From Actinomycetota bacterium (GTDB lineage Bacteria; Actinomycetota; Actinomycetes; Streptosporangiales; Streptosporangiaceae): a stretch of 64,000 bases of DNA. The translations under genes and the position numbers were made by a program. The stretch's first letter is position 1, and the number at the start of each line of letters is the position of its first letter. This document shows positions 9,146 to 17,038 of this stretch, one piece after another. The notes beneath the pieces were generated by a model that worked only from the letters and a program-made list of their open reading frames with translations, did no database searches and was not told where the DNA came from. Location of the stretch: assembly GCA_027313705.1 (NCBI GenBank), contig DAHVDE010000014.1, positions 50,515-114,514 on the forward strand, in the 5' to 3' direction.

Positions 9146-10272
9146 AGCAGCTCCACCGCTTCGTCGAGGCTGGCCAGTGCGAGGTCATAGCAGTGCCGCA
9201 GCCAGGCCGCGTGTCTGGCCAGGTCCCGCGTGCAGGCGGCCGGGTCGGCAACCCCGTGCGCGGCGGTCATCCGCAGCCCGGTCCAGGCATGCGCGGTCGC
9301 CTCGACCAGCCGCCCGGCTTCGCGCAGCGCGAGCGTGCCGCCGCATGGTGCTTGCTGGCCATTCCCGATGCCGTACCTGCGGAGCAACTCCGCGTGCAAG
9401 CTGGTCTGTGCCTGCATGCCCCAGCCGAACGGGTAGGTCTGCGCGAGCAGCCCGCTGTCGCCGCTCGCGCAGCCGTCGAGCAGGGCGGCGAGGAAGCTGT
9501 CGAGCCCGGCAAGGCCGGTCAGGTCGCCGCCAGGCGCCCGGGCCGCGCGATAGCCGGCCAGGTTCGCGCCGAGCACGGTTCGCAGCATGGCCGGGTCGAG
9601 CTCGGGAAACGGCGTCCCGATCGTCATGGTCATGAATCGCCTGTCGATCTTGGCGGCACTGAAGAACACGTCCTGCGAGTCCGCCGGATTGGCCGAGCTC
9701 GCGGCCCTGATGAAATCGGCGACCGGGATAGGGCCGAGGAACGCGGGCGGCATCGCGTCGCTGACGTAGACCTCTCCCGCGCCGAGATCGACCCCGAAGA
9801 CCACGACCAGGTGCGCCGCGTGCACGTCGCCGAACGCCGGCCGGAACGGCAGGTAGAAGTTGTCGACCGCGGTGATGACGAGCGTGCCCGCCTCGAGCGC
9901 GGTGATGATCTCGGCCATCGCGCTGGCGGGCTCGTCCGCTGGTGCCGGGGCGGACTGGCACCAAGCCGAGCTGACCGGGTGGTGCGGCGCGAGGCTGGCC
10001 GCGAGGTCGCCGGGGACGGCGCAGGGGTAATAGAACTCCTCGGTGCGCACGTCACCTGGCCGGTACCTGAACTCCCAGTGCGCGCCGAGCACCTCGAGCG
10101 GGTCGTGCCCGGCGTGCGCGAGCACGGTGGCGAACGTCGACTGCAGGCAGCTCACCAGGTCACGGCACCAGTGCGGGACACCTTCGGCGACCTGCACGGG
10201 CGCGACCAGCACGGGCGCGGCCGGTGCGGAACCGTGCTCCCTGGTAGTGTCCGCCCGATATGTGATGGTCAT
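9142..10272 (-). CDS. BtrH-like acyltransferase (papain-like fold)
   Basis: A 376-residue protein whose first 220 residues resemble the butirosin BtrH N-terminal domain. It has an early cysteine pair in [10 protein letters not shown], a central [11 protein letters not shown] motif, then a histidine in [13 protein letters not shown]. BtrH moves an acyl group from an acyl carrier protein to a small-molecule amine. The C-terminal part is alpha-helical with no recognised motif. Here it lies between genes for building an AmCP-bound amino acid and NRPS genes that include a stand-alone carrier protein. It is therefore a candidate for transferring an aminoacyl group from that carrier, or for product release. 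This role is inference; the family assignment is from motif memory. Confidence 0.75.
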   Translation of the reverse strand: MTITYRADTTREHGSAPAAPVLVAPVQVAEGVPHWCRDLVSCLQSTFATVLAHAGHDPLEVLGAHWEFRYRPGDVRTEEFYYPCAVPGDLAASLAPHHPVSSAWCQSAPAPADEPASAMAEIITALEAGTLVITAVDNFYLPFRPAFGDVHAAHLVVVFGVDLGAGEVYVSDAMPPAFLGPIPVADFIRAASSANPADSQDVFFSAAKIDRRFMTMTIGTPFPELDPAMLRTVLGANLAGYRAARAPGGDLTGLAGLDSFLAALLDGCASGDSGLLAQTYPFGWGMQAQTSLHAELLRRYGIGNGQQAPCGGTLALREAGRLVEATAHAWTGLRMTAAHGVADPAACTRDLARHAAWLRHCYDLALASLDEAVELL

Positions 10273-10886
10273 GGCCGCGTCCCGGCGGCCGACTGGTGGT
10301 CTGGTGCCGTCTGCAAGGTCAGCGCGAACACGTGAATGGCGACATTCCTCGGCAACCGGAGGCCGGTGAGCGGCTGGCCTCGGGTGACCGGAACGCGCTG
10401 GCGCCATATCAGCGCGCTCAGCCCTGGCTGGACGTGATGCGGGTAATGCATCTGGCCGGTCAGGCAGGCCTGGTGCTCGCCGAACCTGGCAGGCGCGGCC
10501 CAGAAGTCAGACACGCGCAGCGCCTCGAAGTCCACGTCGCCTTCGGTGAAGTGCAGCGCGACGGTGTCCTCGGCCCGGCGTTCCGCCGCCGCCAGCAGGT
10601 GCAGCCAGTCGTAACGGCCGGGCGGCACGAAGATCATCTGACCGGCGCAGCGGATGTTGTCGCCTGCCGGGGTCGGCGCGGGGAAGTCGAAAGGGATTTT
10701 GGCAACCTCGATCCTGCTGCCGGGCGCTGGCAGGTGCCCGGCGGGAAACGAGTTGCCCCAGACGTTGAACCGGCCCGCGCTGGTATCGCTCGCCGAGGAA
10801 ATGGCGCGATTATTGAAGTGCTCGCCAATCGGCATCGGCAGGTAGGTGAACGTGACACCTTCCATGCGCACATTTGTCAGCTGCAC
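10269..10886 (-). CDS. Conserved protein of unknown function, candidate ring-forming enzyme
   Basis: A 205-residue protein, the first gene of the AmCP operon. It is rich in predicted beta strands: FNNRAISSASDTSAG near residues 24-38, then GNSFPAGHLPAPG, AGQMIFVPPGRYDWLHLL and TEGDVDFEALRVSDFW. This looks like the lectin-like beta-sandwich modules found attached to some glycosidases. It has no signal peptide and no catalytic motif I can name. Known azabicycle pathways use a dedicated small enzyme (AziU3 type) that forms the aziridine by sulfate elimination. With a sulfotransferase gene divergently placed next door, this protein is the best candidate in the window for that step. That assignment is inference and was not checked by alignment. 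Confidence 0.6.
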   Translation of the reverse strand: MQLTNVRMEGVTFTYLPMPIGEHFNNRAISSASDTSAGRFNVWGNSFPAGHLPAPGSRIEVAKIPFDFPAPTPAGDNIRCAGQMIFVPPGRYDWLHLLAAAERRAEDTVALHFTEGDVDFEALRVSDFWAAPARFGEHQACLTGQMHYPHHVQPGLSALIWRQRVPVTRGQPLTGLRLPRNVAIHVFALTLQTAPDHQSAAGTRP

Positions 10887-11123
10887 GTTCGCTAGAGTAG
10901 GCAGGCGGAATCTTCCCTGACGTCCCAGGCGGAGTGATCATCGGCAGCAGCGTGCCGTTGACTTTCCCGGCCCCTTCCCATCGCGGTAATGACGGCGGCG
11001 GCGAAAAGTAATCAGCGTGCTTACGTGCGATCGCGGGCCTTTTGCGACAGGCACTTACCACGTACAGTGGCCACGTTCGGCGGCCCGCAGGCCGCGTGCC
11101 GATCAGTTCCGCGGAGACGGCTC
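10887..11123. promoter_or_regulatory. Divergent promoter region between the two arms of the NRPS cluster
   Basis: These 237 bases separate the start of the minus-strand AmCP operon from the plus-strand sulfotransferase gene. All genes on the left read leftward and all biosynthetic genes on the right up to 17,031 read rightward, so both promoters should lie here or close by. I could not identify a convincing -10/-35 pair or operator palindrome by eye. Confidence 0.5.
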
Positions 11124-11873
11124 ATGGGACGTCGGATCTGGCCGGGCGGCCAGCCTGGCATGCTCGCCCTGTGGAGTGCGCCCAGGTGCCGGTCGACGGC
11201 CTTCGCGCGGATGATCGCCGAGCGCGGCGACTTCACCACCTTGCACGAGCCGTTCTCGCACCTGAAAAACTTCGGCGTGACGCAGGTTGGTGACGTGGCC
11301 GCGCAGGACGAACCCGAGCTGATCGCGGCGATCCGCTCGCTGGCTGACGGCGGGCCGGTGTTCTTCAAGGACACGACCGACTACCATTACCCCGGCCTGC
11401 TCGCGGACGATGCCTTCTTGTCCGGCGCCTCGCACACCTTCATCGTCAGGCATCCGGCCGCCGCCATTGCCTCGCATTACGCGCTGAACCCGGCGCTGCG
11501 GCTGGACGAGATCGGATTTGCCTGGCTGGCCGAGATCTTCGCCGCGGTCAAGGCGGCCAGCGGCACTGTGCCCGTCGTGGTCGACTCTGACCTGCTGATA
11601 CAGCAGCCATTCGAGGTCATCACGGCCTATTGCGAGGCGGTCGGCATGCCCTTCGTCCCGGCCGCCTTGCGCTGGACGCCTGGGATGCAGACGGAGTGGC
11701 AGCGGACCAGCCGCTGGCATGAGTCGACGAGCGGCACGACCGGCTTCGCTTCCCTGCCAGGTCATGACGAGGAAGCGTGCTCCCTGGTAACAGGTCACCC
11801 TGTGCTGGCCGGTTACCTCGAATACCACCTGCCGTTCTATGAGGAGCTGCGCCGGGCGGCGCTGCGCGTCTAA
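11124..11873 (+). CDS. Sulfotransferase-family protein (probable PAPS-dependent)
   Basis: A 249-residue P-loop sulfotransferase-like protein. WSAPRCRSTAF near residues 14-24 fits the 5'-phosphosulfate-binding loop, and VRHPAAAIASHY fits the 3'-phosphate-binding segment. An acidic/His pair in LHEPFSHL lies between them. The ATG at 11124 was chosen because it places the loop at the normal distance from the N-terminus and has a purine-rich stretch upstream; the open frame itself runs back to 10989. In azinomycin-type pathways a PAPS-dependent sulfotransferase activates a hydroxyl of the AmCP-bound intermediate for aziridine closure. The position beside the AmCP operon suggests the same function. 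Plain tailoring sulfation is the alternative. Confidence 0.82.
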   Translation: MGRRIWPGGQPGMLALWSAPRCRSTAFARMIAERGDFTTLHEPFSHLKNFGVTQVGDVAAQDEPELIAAIRSLADGGPVFFKDTTDYHYPGLLADDAFLSGASHTFIVRHPAAAIASHYALNPALRLDEIGFAWLAEIFAAVKAASGTVPVVVDSDLLIQQPFEVITAYCEAVGMPFVPAALRWTPGMQTEWQRTSRWHESTSGTTGFASLPGHDEEACSLVTGHPVLAGYLEYHLPFYEELRRAALRV

Positions 11874-11901
11874 CAGCACCGCGTCTCACAGCACCGCGTC
11901 T
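11873..11901 (+). repeat. Short tandem duplication after the sulfotransferase gene
   Basis: A 14-base unit, ACAGCACCGCGTCT, occurs twice, at 11873-11886 and 11888-11901, starting at the last base of the sulfotransferase stop codon. It is probably a slippage duplication. The rest of the gap to 12162 shows no gene. Confidence 0.8.
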
Positions 11902-12162
11902 GGCGGAACCGGTACCCGGTGGCGGCCAGGTGGCAGGCTTGCCGTGCTAAAAGACCGGGTAAATGCGGTAGTTACCGCGCCAGCCTGGCGTCAGCGAGGC
12001 GATTACCCGGCGCTTTAAAGCTAAGCGAAATACGGGCCATGCTTTTCACGGCCGTGCGGACGCCTATCGCTGTCAGGTCGCCCTATCCTGCCCGGGAAGT
12101 CGCGATAACCGCCCCGATCAAGTGGCTGAATTTTCCAGGCGCGCTTCGCACGGGAGGTCAGC

Positions 12163-15100
12163 ATGAGCAGTGCCCGCGAGCAGGTTCAGGCCGGGAGCGA
12201 TGCCAGCCGCAGCGCGATGTCGGCGTCGCAGCTGGCGATCTGGCTCGCCGATCGCGCGTTCGTCGGCGGTGCCGCCTACAACCTGGGCTGGATGATCGAC
12301 CTGGATGGCAGCCTCGATGCCGATGCGCTCGGGCTGGCGCTCGGGGCGGTGACGGCCAGGCACGAGGCGCTCCGCATGGCGGTGCTCGAGGTCGACGGGC
12401 AGTTCATGATCAGGACGGACCCGCCGAGACCGGACGCGGAGTTCAAGCTCGCCGTGGTCGACGTGCCTGAAGCGGAGGCGGACGCGCTGGCCAAGGCCGT
12501 CGTGGTCCGGCCGTTCGACCCGGACGCGGCGCCGCTTTGGCGAGCCGAGCTGCACCGGCTGGGACCGCGAAGGCACCGGCTCGTCTTCGTCGCGCATCAC
12601 GTGATCGCCGACACGGCGACGGTTGCCCTCGTGCTCGCCGACATCGCGGCGGCTTACCGGCCAGGGGAGCGGCACCCTGCCCGCCTGCCTGTGGCCAGGG
12701 CGTTCACCGAGTACATCGCCTGGGAGCGTGACTTCGCCGGCCGCCATGACGGCGCCGTCGCTATCGCGTACCTGACCGGGCAGGTCAGCGAGGTGCCGCC
12801 GCTTGAGTTGCCTGCCGACCGTCCGCGCAATCCCGAGTCGGCCAGGCCAGGCGCGATCTTGCGGTGCAGCATCGCCGCGGCCGACGCGGACTCGCTCAGG
12901 GAACTCGCCCGCAGGCAAGGAGCCACCTTGCAGCACGTGCTGCTTGCCTGCTACGCGACGATGCTGCACAGGTTCACGGGCCGGGATGAGCTGCTCGTGG
13001 GTGTCCCTGTCTCGCTCAGGCGCGGTGGCTGGGCCGACTGCGCCGGGTTGTTCGTCAACACCGTGCCGATCCGGGTCAGCCTGCGGGATAACCCGCAACT
13101 GCGCGACCTGGTCTCCCAGGTCCGCAGCACCGTATTCGCGGCCATCGGCGCCGCGCCTGCGCCGATCACCGAGGTCGTGGCGGCGGCGCGCAGGCTGCCA
13201 GGACACGCCGGCCCGCTGTACCAGGCCACGTTCGGCCTGACCCCACGCGCCAGGATCGGCCTTCACCTGCCGCAGGTCAGGGCCGAGATTCGCGGTGTCT
13301 ACCCGGACCAGGCCAAGTTCGATCTGCACCTCGAAGTCGCTGAGCACGGTCCTCAAGAGCCGCTGACCTGCGCGCTGGAGTACGACGCCGACCTGTTCGA
13401 AGCGGCGACGGCGCGGCGGTTCGCCGACGGGTTCGCCGCGATCGCCAGGGCTGCCTGCCGCTCACCCGAGCAGGTAGTCGGCGCGATGCCGCTGTGGGAG
13501 AGCGCGGCCGCCATGCGACCTGTCGCCGCCAGCGTTACGGTGAAATCGCTGCCCGGTGGCGGGCGGGTCGATCGGCTGTTCGCCGAGACGGTCGCGGCCA
13601 GGCCTGACCAGGTCGCCCTGGTCGACGGTGCGGACGGCAGCGAGCTGCGCTATGTCGAGCTCGCGGCCAGGGCCGCCGCCGTGACGCAGGCGCTTGCCGG
13701 CCGCGGCATCGGGCGGGGCGACTTCGTCGGGATCACGCTGCCGCGCGGCACCGACCTGGTAGTGGCCATCTTGGGGGTGCTGGCGGCCGGCGCGGCTTAC
13801 GTGCCGCTCGATCCTGGCTATCCGGTGCGGCAACTGGCCGGCATGGTGGAGAACGCCAGAGTTCGGCTGATCATCGGCACGGTGCCCGCCGGGCTCGAGG
13901 TCACCGTGATCGAGTTGCCCGCCTGTTCGGCGACGACGCGGCCAGCCACCGGCGGGATCGTGACCGGCGCGGGCACTGGCGAAGACCCCGCGTACGTGAT
14001 GTTCACGTCGGGGTCGACAGGCAAGCCCAAGGCGGTCGTGGTTCCGCACCGGGCAATTGTCAGGCTGGTCCGCGGTAGCGACTTCGCCGCGATGACGCCG
14101 GCCGAACGCTGGCTGCACTGCGCTTCACCGTCGTTCGACGCCGCCACGCTCGAACTTTGGGCGCCATTGCTCAACGGCGGCACCATGGTCGTGCTGCCAG
14201 GGCTGCTCACTGTCGCCGCCCTGAGCGAGGCGCTCAAGCGCTACCAGGTCACCTCAGCGTTCTTGACCACCGGGCTGTTCAACCTGGTCGCGGATACCGA
14301 CCCGGGCGCGCTCGCGCCGCTGCGCGAACTGATCACCGGCGGCGAGGCCGCGTCGGCTGCCCACCTGGCTGCCGCGCTCGCGGTAGTGCCGGTGGTGACC
14401 AACGGTTACGGGCCGACCGAGAACACCACGTTCACCACCTGCTACCGGCTGACCGGTCAGGCGCCGCTGCGCGGACCGGTGCCCATCGGCTCGCCGATCG
14501 CCGGCACCACGGTTCATATCGTGGACGAGAACTTCGCCGAGGTGACGCCAGGGGCGACAGGTGAGATCGTGACCGGCGGGCTTGGCCTCGCGATCGGCTA
14601 CGCAGGCGCGCCGGCGCTGACCGCCGAGCGGTTCGTGCCAAATCCGTTCGGGCCGCCTGGCTCGCGGCTGTACCGCACCGGGGACTATGGCAAGATCGGT
14701 GCCGACGGCACGGTGCGCTACGCGGGAAGGCATGACGATCAGGTCAAGGTCCGCGGCTACCGGATCGAGCTTGGCGCGATCGAGCATGCGCTGGCGACCC
14801 ATCCGGGCGTCGGGCAGGCGGCGGTCGTCGTGCACACCGACCCGACGGGCGACAAGCGACTGGTCGGCTACACGGTCGGCCCGGCCGGGCCCGATGAACT
14901 CACCGGGCACTTGCGCGGGCTGCTCCCCGGCTACATGATCCCCGGTCAGTGGATCGCACTCGACGCGCTCCCGCTCGGCCCCACGGGCAAGGTCGACAGG
15001 AATGCCCTGGCCAGCCCGGTGCCGGCCGCCCAAGCTGACCGCCACGAGGTCGCCAAGGCTCAGGACCTCATCATGAACTGCTACGCGGAGTTGCTCGGCC

Positions 15101-15306
15101 ACCACGAGGTGACTCCTGACACTGACTTCTTCCTGGCCGGCGGTCACAGCCTGTTCGCGGCCCGGATCGTGAGCAGGGTCAAGGCCAGCTTCGGGATCGA
15201 CCTGTTGCTGTCGGTCATCTTCGATCACCCGCGCATCGCCGACCTGGCCTTGTTCATCACGCGGTCGCTGACCGAGCAAACCGCGGATACCGAAAGGAGT
15301 AGCTAG
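12163..15306 (+). CDS. NRPS module C-A-PCP, valine-like specificity
   Basis: A complete 1047-residue module. The condensation domain carries HHVIADT at 145-151, an HHxxxD motif with Thr replacing the usual Gly. The adenylation domain covers roughly 470-960, with the ATP loop FTSGSTGKPK near 615, GYGPTEN, YRTGDYGKI, KVRGYRIELGAIE and LGPTGKVDRN. The carrier domain has GGHSL with Ser near 996. By hand alignment to GrsA the ten-residue code reads D-A-L-F-I-G-G-T-F-K, eight of ten matching the published valine code DAFWIGGTFK. GGGAGG precedes the ATG by about 6 bp. Ficellomycin is a valine dipeptide, which makes the prediction notable. There is no thioesterase or epimerase domain. Confidence 0.95.
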   Translation: MSSAREQVQAGSDASRSAMSASQLAIWLADRAFVGGAAYNLGWMIDLDGSLDADALGLALGAVTARHEALRMAVLEVDGQFMIRTDPPRPDAEFKLAVVDVPEAEADALAKAVVVRPFDPDAAPLWRAELHRLGPRRHRLVFVAHHVIADTATVALVLADIAAAYRPGERHPARLPVARAFTEYIAWERDFAGRHDGAVAIAYLTGQVSEVPPLELPADRPRNPESARPGAILRCSIAAADADSLRELARRQGATLQHVLLACYATMLHRFTGRDELLVGVPVSLRRGGWADCAGLFVNTVPIRVSLRDNPQLRDLVSQVRSTVFAAIGAAPAPITEVVAAARRLPGHAGPLYQATFGLTPRARIGLHLPQVRAEIRGVYPDQAKFDLHLEVAEHGPQEPLTCALEYDADLFEAATARRFADGFAAIARAACRSPEQVVGAMPLWESAAAMRPVAASVTVKSLPGGGRVDRLFAETVAARPDQVALVDGADGSELRYVELAARAAAVTQALAGRGIGRGDFVGITLPRGTDLVVAILGVLAAGAAYVPLDPGYPVRQLAGMVENARVRLIIGTVPAGLEVTVIELPACSATTRPATGGIVTGAGTGEDPAYVMFTSGSTGKPKAVVVPHRAIVRLVRGSDFAAMTPAERWLHCASPSFDAATLELWAPLLNGGTMVVLPGLLTVAALSEALKRYQVTSAFLTTGLFNLVADTDPGALAPLRELITGGEAASAAHLAAALAVVPVVTNGYGPTENTTFTTCYRLTGQAPLRGPVPIGSPIAGTTVHIVDENFAEVTPGATGEIVTGGLGLAIGYAGAPALTAERFVPNPFGPPGSRLYRTGDYGKIGADGTVRYAGRHDDQVKVRGYRIELGAIEHALATHPGVGQAAVVVHTDPTGDKRLVGYTVGPAGPDELTGHLRGLLPGYMIPGQWIALDALPLGPTGKVDRNALASPVPAAQADRHEVAKAQDLIMNCYAELLGHHEVTPDTDFFLAGGHSLFAARIVSRVKASFGIDLLLSVIFDHPRIADLALFITRSLTEQTADTERSS

Positions 15307-15522
15307 GTGGACGTCAATGCCGACACCTATGCGGTGGTTCTCAACGACGATGAGCAGTACTCGATCTGGCCCGCCGGGCGAGAACTTCCGGCCGGATGGC
15401 GACGCAGCGGCTTCACCGGAGCGCGGGAAGCCTGCCTCGCCCACATCGACGAGGTGTGGACCGACATCAGGCCGCTCAGCCTGCGCCGCGCCATCGCCGA
15501 GCAGACCAGGGCCGCGCGATGA
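15307..15522 (+). CDS. MbtH-like protein
   Basis: A 71-residue MbtH-family protein with the signature elements NDDEQYSIWP near residues 13-22, WRRSGFTG in the middle and DIRPLSLR near the C-terminus. MbtH proteins bind NRPS adenylation domains and are often needed for their solubility or activity. The likely partners are the valine-type module immediately upstream and the cut NRPS at the left edge. The GTG start at 15307 directly abuts the NRPS stop codon, and its own stop overlaps the next start, so it is co-translated with its neighbours. Confidence 0.97.
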   Translation: MDVNADTYAVVLNDDEQYSIWPAGRELPAGWRRSGFTGAREACLAHIDEVWTDIRPLSLRRAIAEQTRAAR

Positions 15523-15808
15523 ACGCGGGCGGAGCGCTGAGTCCGCGGGCGCCGCAGGAGGCAAGGAGCGACACCAGCCAGGCGGACTTGCTTGCCATCA
15601 CCTTGGCCGCCTACCGAGAGGTGCTCGGCACCGCGCAGGTGCGGCCAGATGATGATTTCTTCGAGTTAGGGTGCGACTCCATTCAGGCCATGTCGTCACG
15701 ATCATCGAGGCGGCGCTGGGGACGGAACTCTCGCCCGCACTCTTCTTCACCTATCCCACAGCCGCGGAACTGGCAGCTGTGCTGTCCGATGCCAGGCCGA
15801 CCGCGTGA
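15519..15808 (+). pseudogene. Stand-alone peptidyl carrier protein, frameshifted
   Basis: The ATG at 15519 overlaps the mbtH stop. The first 58 codons read as a carrier protein with DDDFFELGCDSIQAM, and Ser in GCDSI is the phosphopantetheine site. At about 15690-15693 the frame changes. The rest of a normal carrier domain (VVTIIEAALGTEL, FFTYPTAAELAAVL) continues in another frame to the TGA at 15806. Restoring one base, such as an extra G after ATG, would give a standard carrier of about 96 residues. Either a one-base assembly error or a real lesion fits. If intact, this protein could be the donor for the BtrH-like transferase. Confidence 0.85.
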
Positions 15809-17031
15809 CCGGGCACACCGCCAGGTCTGAAGGCGACTGGGCGTTCTGGCGGCCCGCCGTGCTGCGTGCGCCGGGTTTCGACTCACGGCAGGGAACCAGG
15901 CTGTGCTCGCCGCTGGCCGTCGCGGCGGCCGACCGGCTTGGCACGGCCGGCCAGGCAGCGCCGGACTGGGCCGCCTACCAGGCCATCTTCGCCGCCGAAA
16001 CGGTCAGGCTCGGCACGGTGATCAGGCAGATCGCACGAGAACCGCGATTCCAGTTCGCGCTGGCCAGCCAGTTCCGGCAGGCGCTCGACGCGGAGTTCAC
16101 CGCTATCGCCGAACGGCTCGCGGCTCGGGCTGGCTGGCCGGTAAACCTGGCATCGTTTCTGGTTCGAGTGCCTGTCACTGCTGCACAAGTCGGCGCATGC
16201 CATGCTCGACCGGCTGCGCTGGCCGCCCGATCAGGCGCGGGTCAGGCTGCGCCTGGCCGACCTGCGCGAGCCGGTGCTGGCCGCGGTCGATGCCCCGGAC
16301 TCAGGCTGGGCGGGAGGCCGGTACGCCAGCCCCGACATCCTGGTCGCCGCCGCCGACGAGCAGGCCATGCGCCGCGGTGAGTTCGAGCTGATCCTGGGCG
16401 AACTGCACCTGGCGCTGCCCAATTCGAGCAGACCGCCGATCCTGGCAGGCGCAGACTGCTGCGGGCGGCCGACCTCTTTGTCGACCGCACGCCCGCCGGG
16501 CTGCGCGTCGCGGTCGGTGCCGAGTACTCGTTCGACATCGCCGATGTCTTCTCCGAGATGCTCACCAATCTCATCATGGACCGGTTCGTCATGTTCCCGG
16601 CGAGCACGCACCTGCCGAGGATCAGCATCGACCGGCTCGTCATCGCACGAGAGACCTGGCGTTTTCCCGCTGGGCAACTGGAGTTCGCGGCAACCGCAGA
16701 CGAGGCGGTGCGGTTCGCCGCCGCGAGGGCGTGGTGGCGCGGTGCGTCGCTGCCCGAGCAGGTGTTCGTCAAAGTGCCGGGGGAGACCAAGCCGTTTTTC
16801 GTGGACTTCACCAGCCCGCATTACGTGGCCATCTTGGCCAAGGCCGTGCGGCGGCTGCGGGCGGCCGGGCCAGGGCAGGCAGCAGAAGCGATCGTGCAGA
16901 TTAGTGAGATGCTGCCGTCCATGGACGACCTCTGGCTGAGTGACCGCGAAGGGAATCGCTACACCTCAGAGTGCCGGGTCGTGGCGGTAGACCGCCGCGG
17001 CCCGCTTCCCGGCGGCGGGCCCGCGCGCTGA
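15805..17031 (+). pseudogene. Lantibiotic-dehydratase-like (LanB N-domain) protein, two frameshifts
   Basis: The GTG at 15805 overlaps the carrier-protein stop. Three consecutive segments read as one protein: phase 1 to about 16,160 (FWRPAVLRAPGF and RFQFALASQFRQAL, typical of LanB N-termini), another phase to about 16,430, then phase 1 again to 17,031. The last segment includes PRISIDRLVIARETWRFP, VFVKVPGETKPFFVDF and SEMLPSMDDLWL, characteristic of the tRNA-glutamate-dependent dehydratase family. The combined length, about 408 residues, is short for LanB. The shifts compensate, and phase 1 meets a stop at 16,380 between them. Relatives use aminoacyl-tRNA, so a tRNA-dependent coupling step is conceivable if the gene is intact in reality. 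Confidence 0.78.
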
Positions 17032-17038
17032 GCAGGGG

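Noticed and set aside
12118..15564. Minus-strand open frames of 412, 218 and 436 codons across the second NRPS
   Set aside because: The plus strand carries a complete C-A-PCP module with all core motifs; the opposite frames are arginine-rich shadows without ribosome sites.
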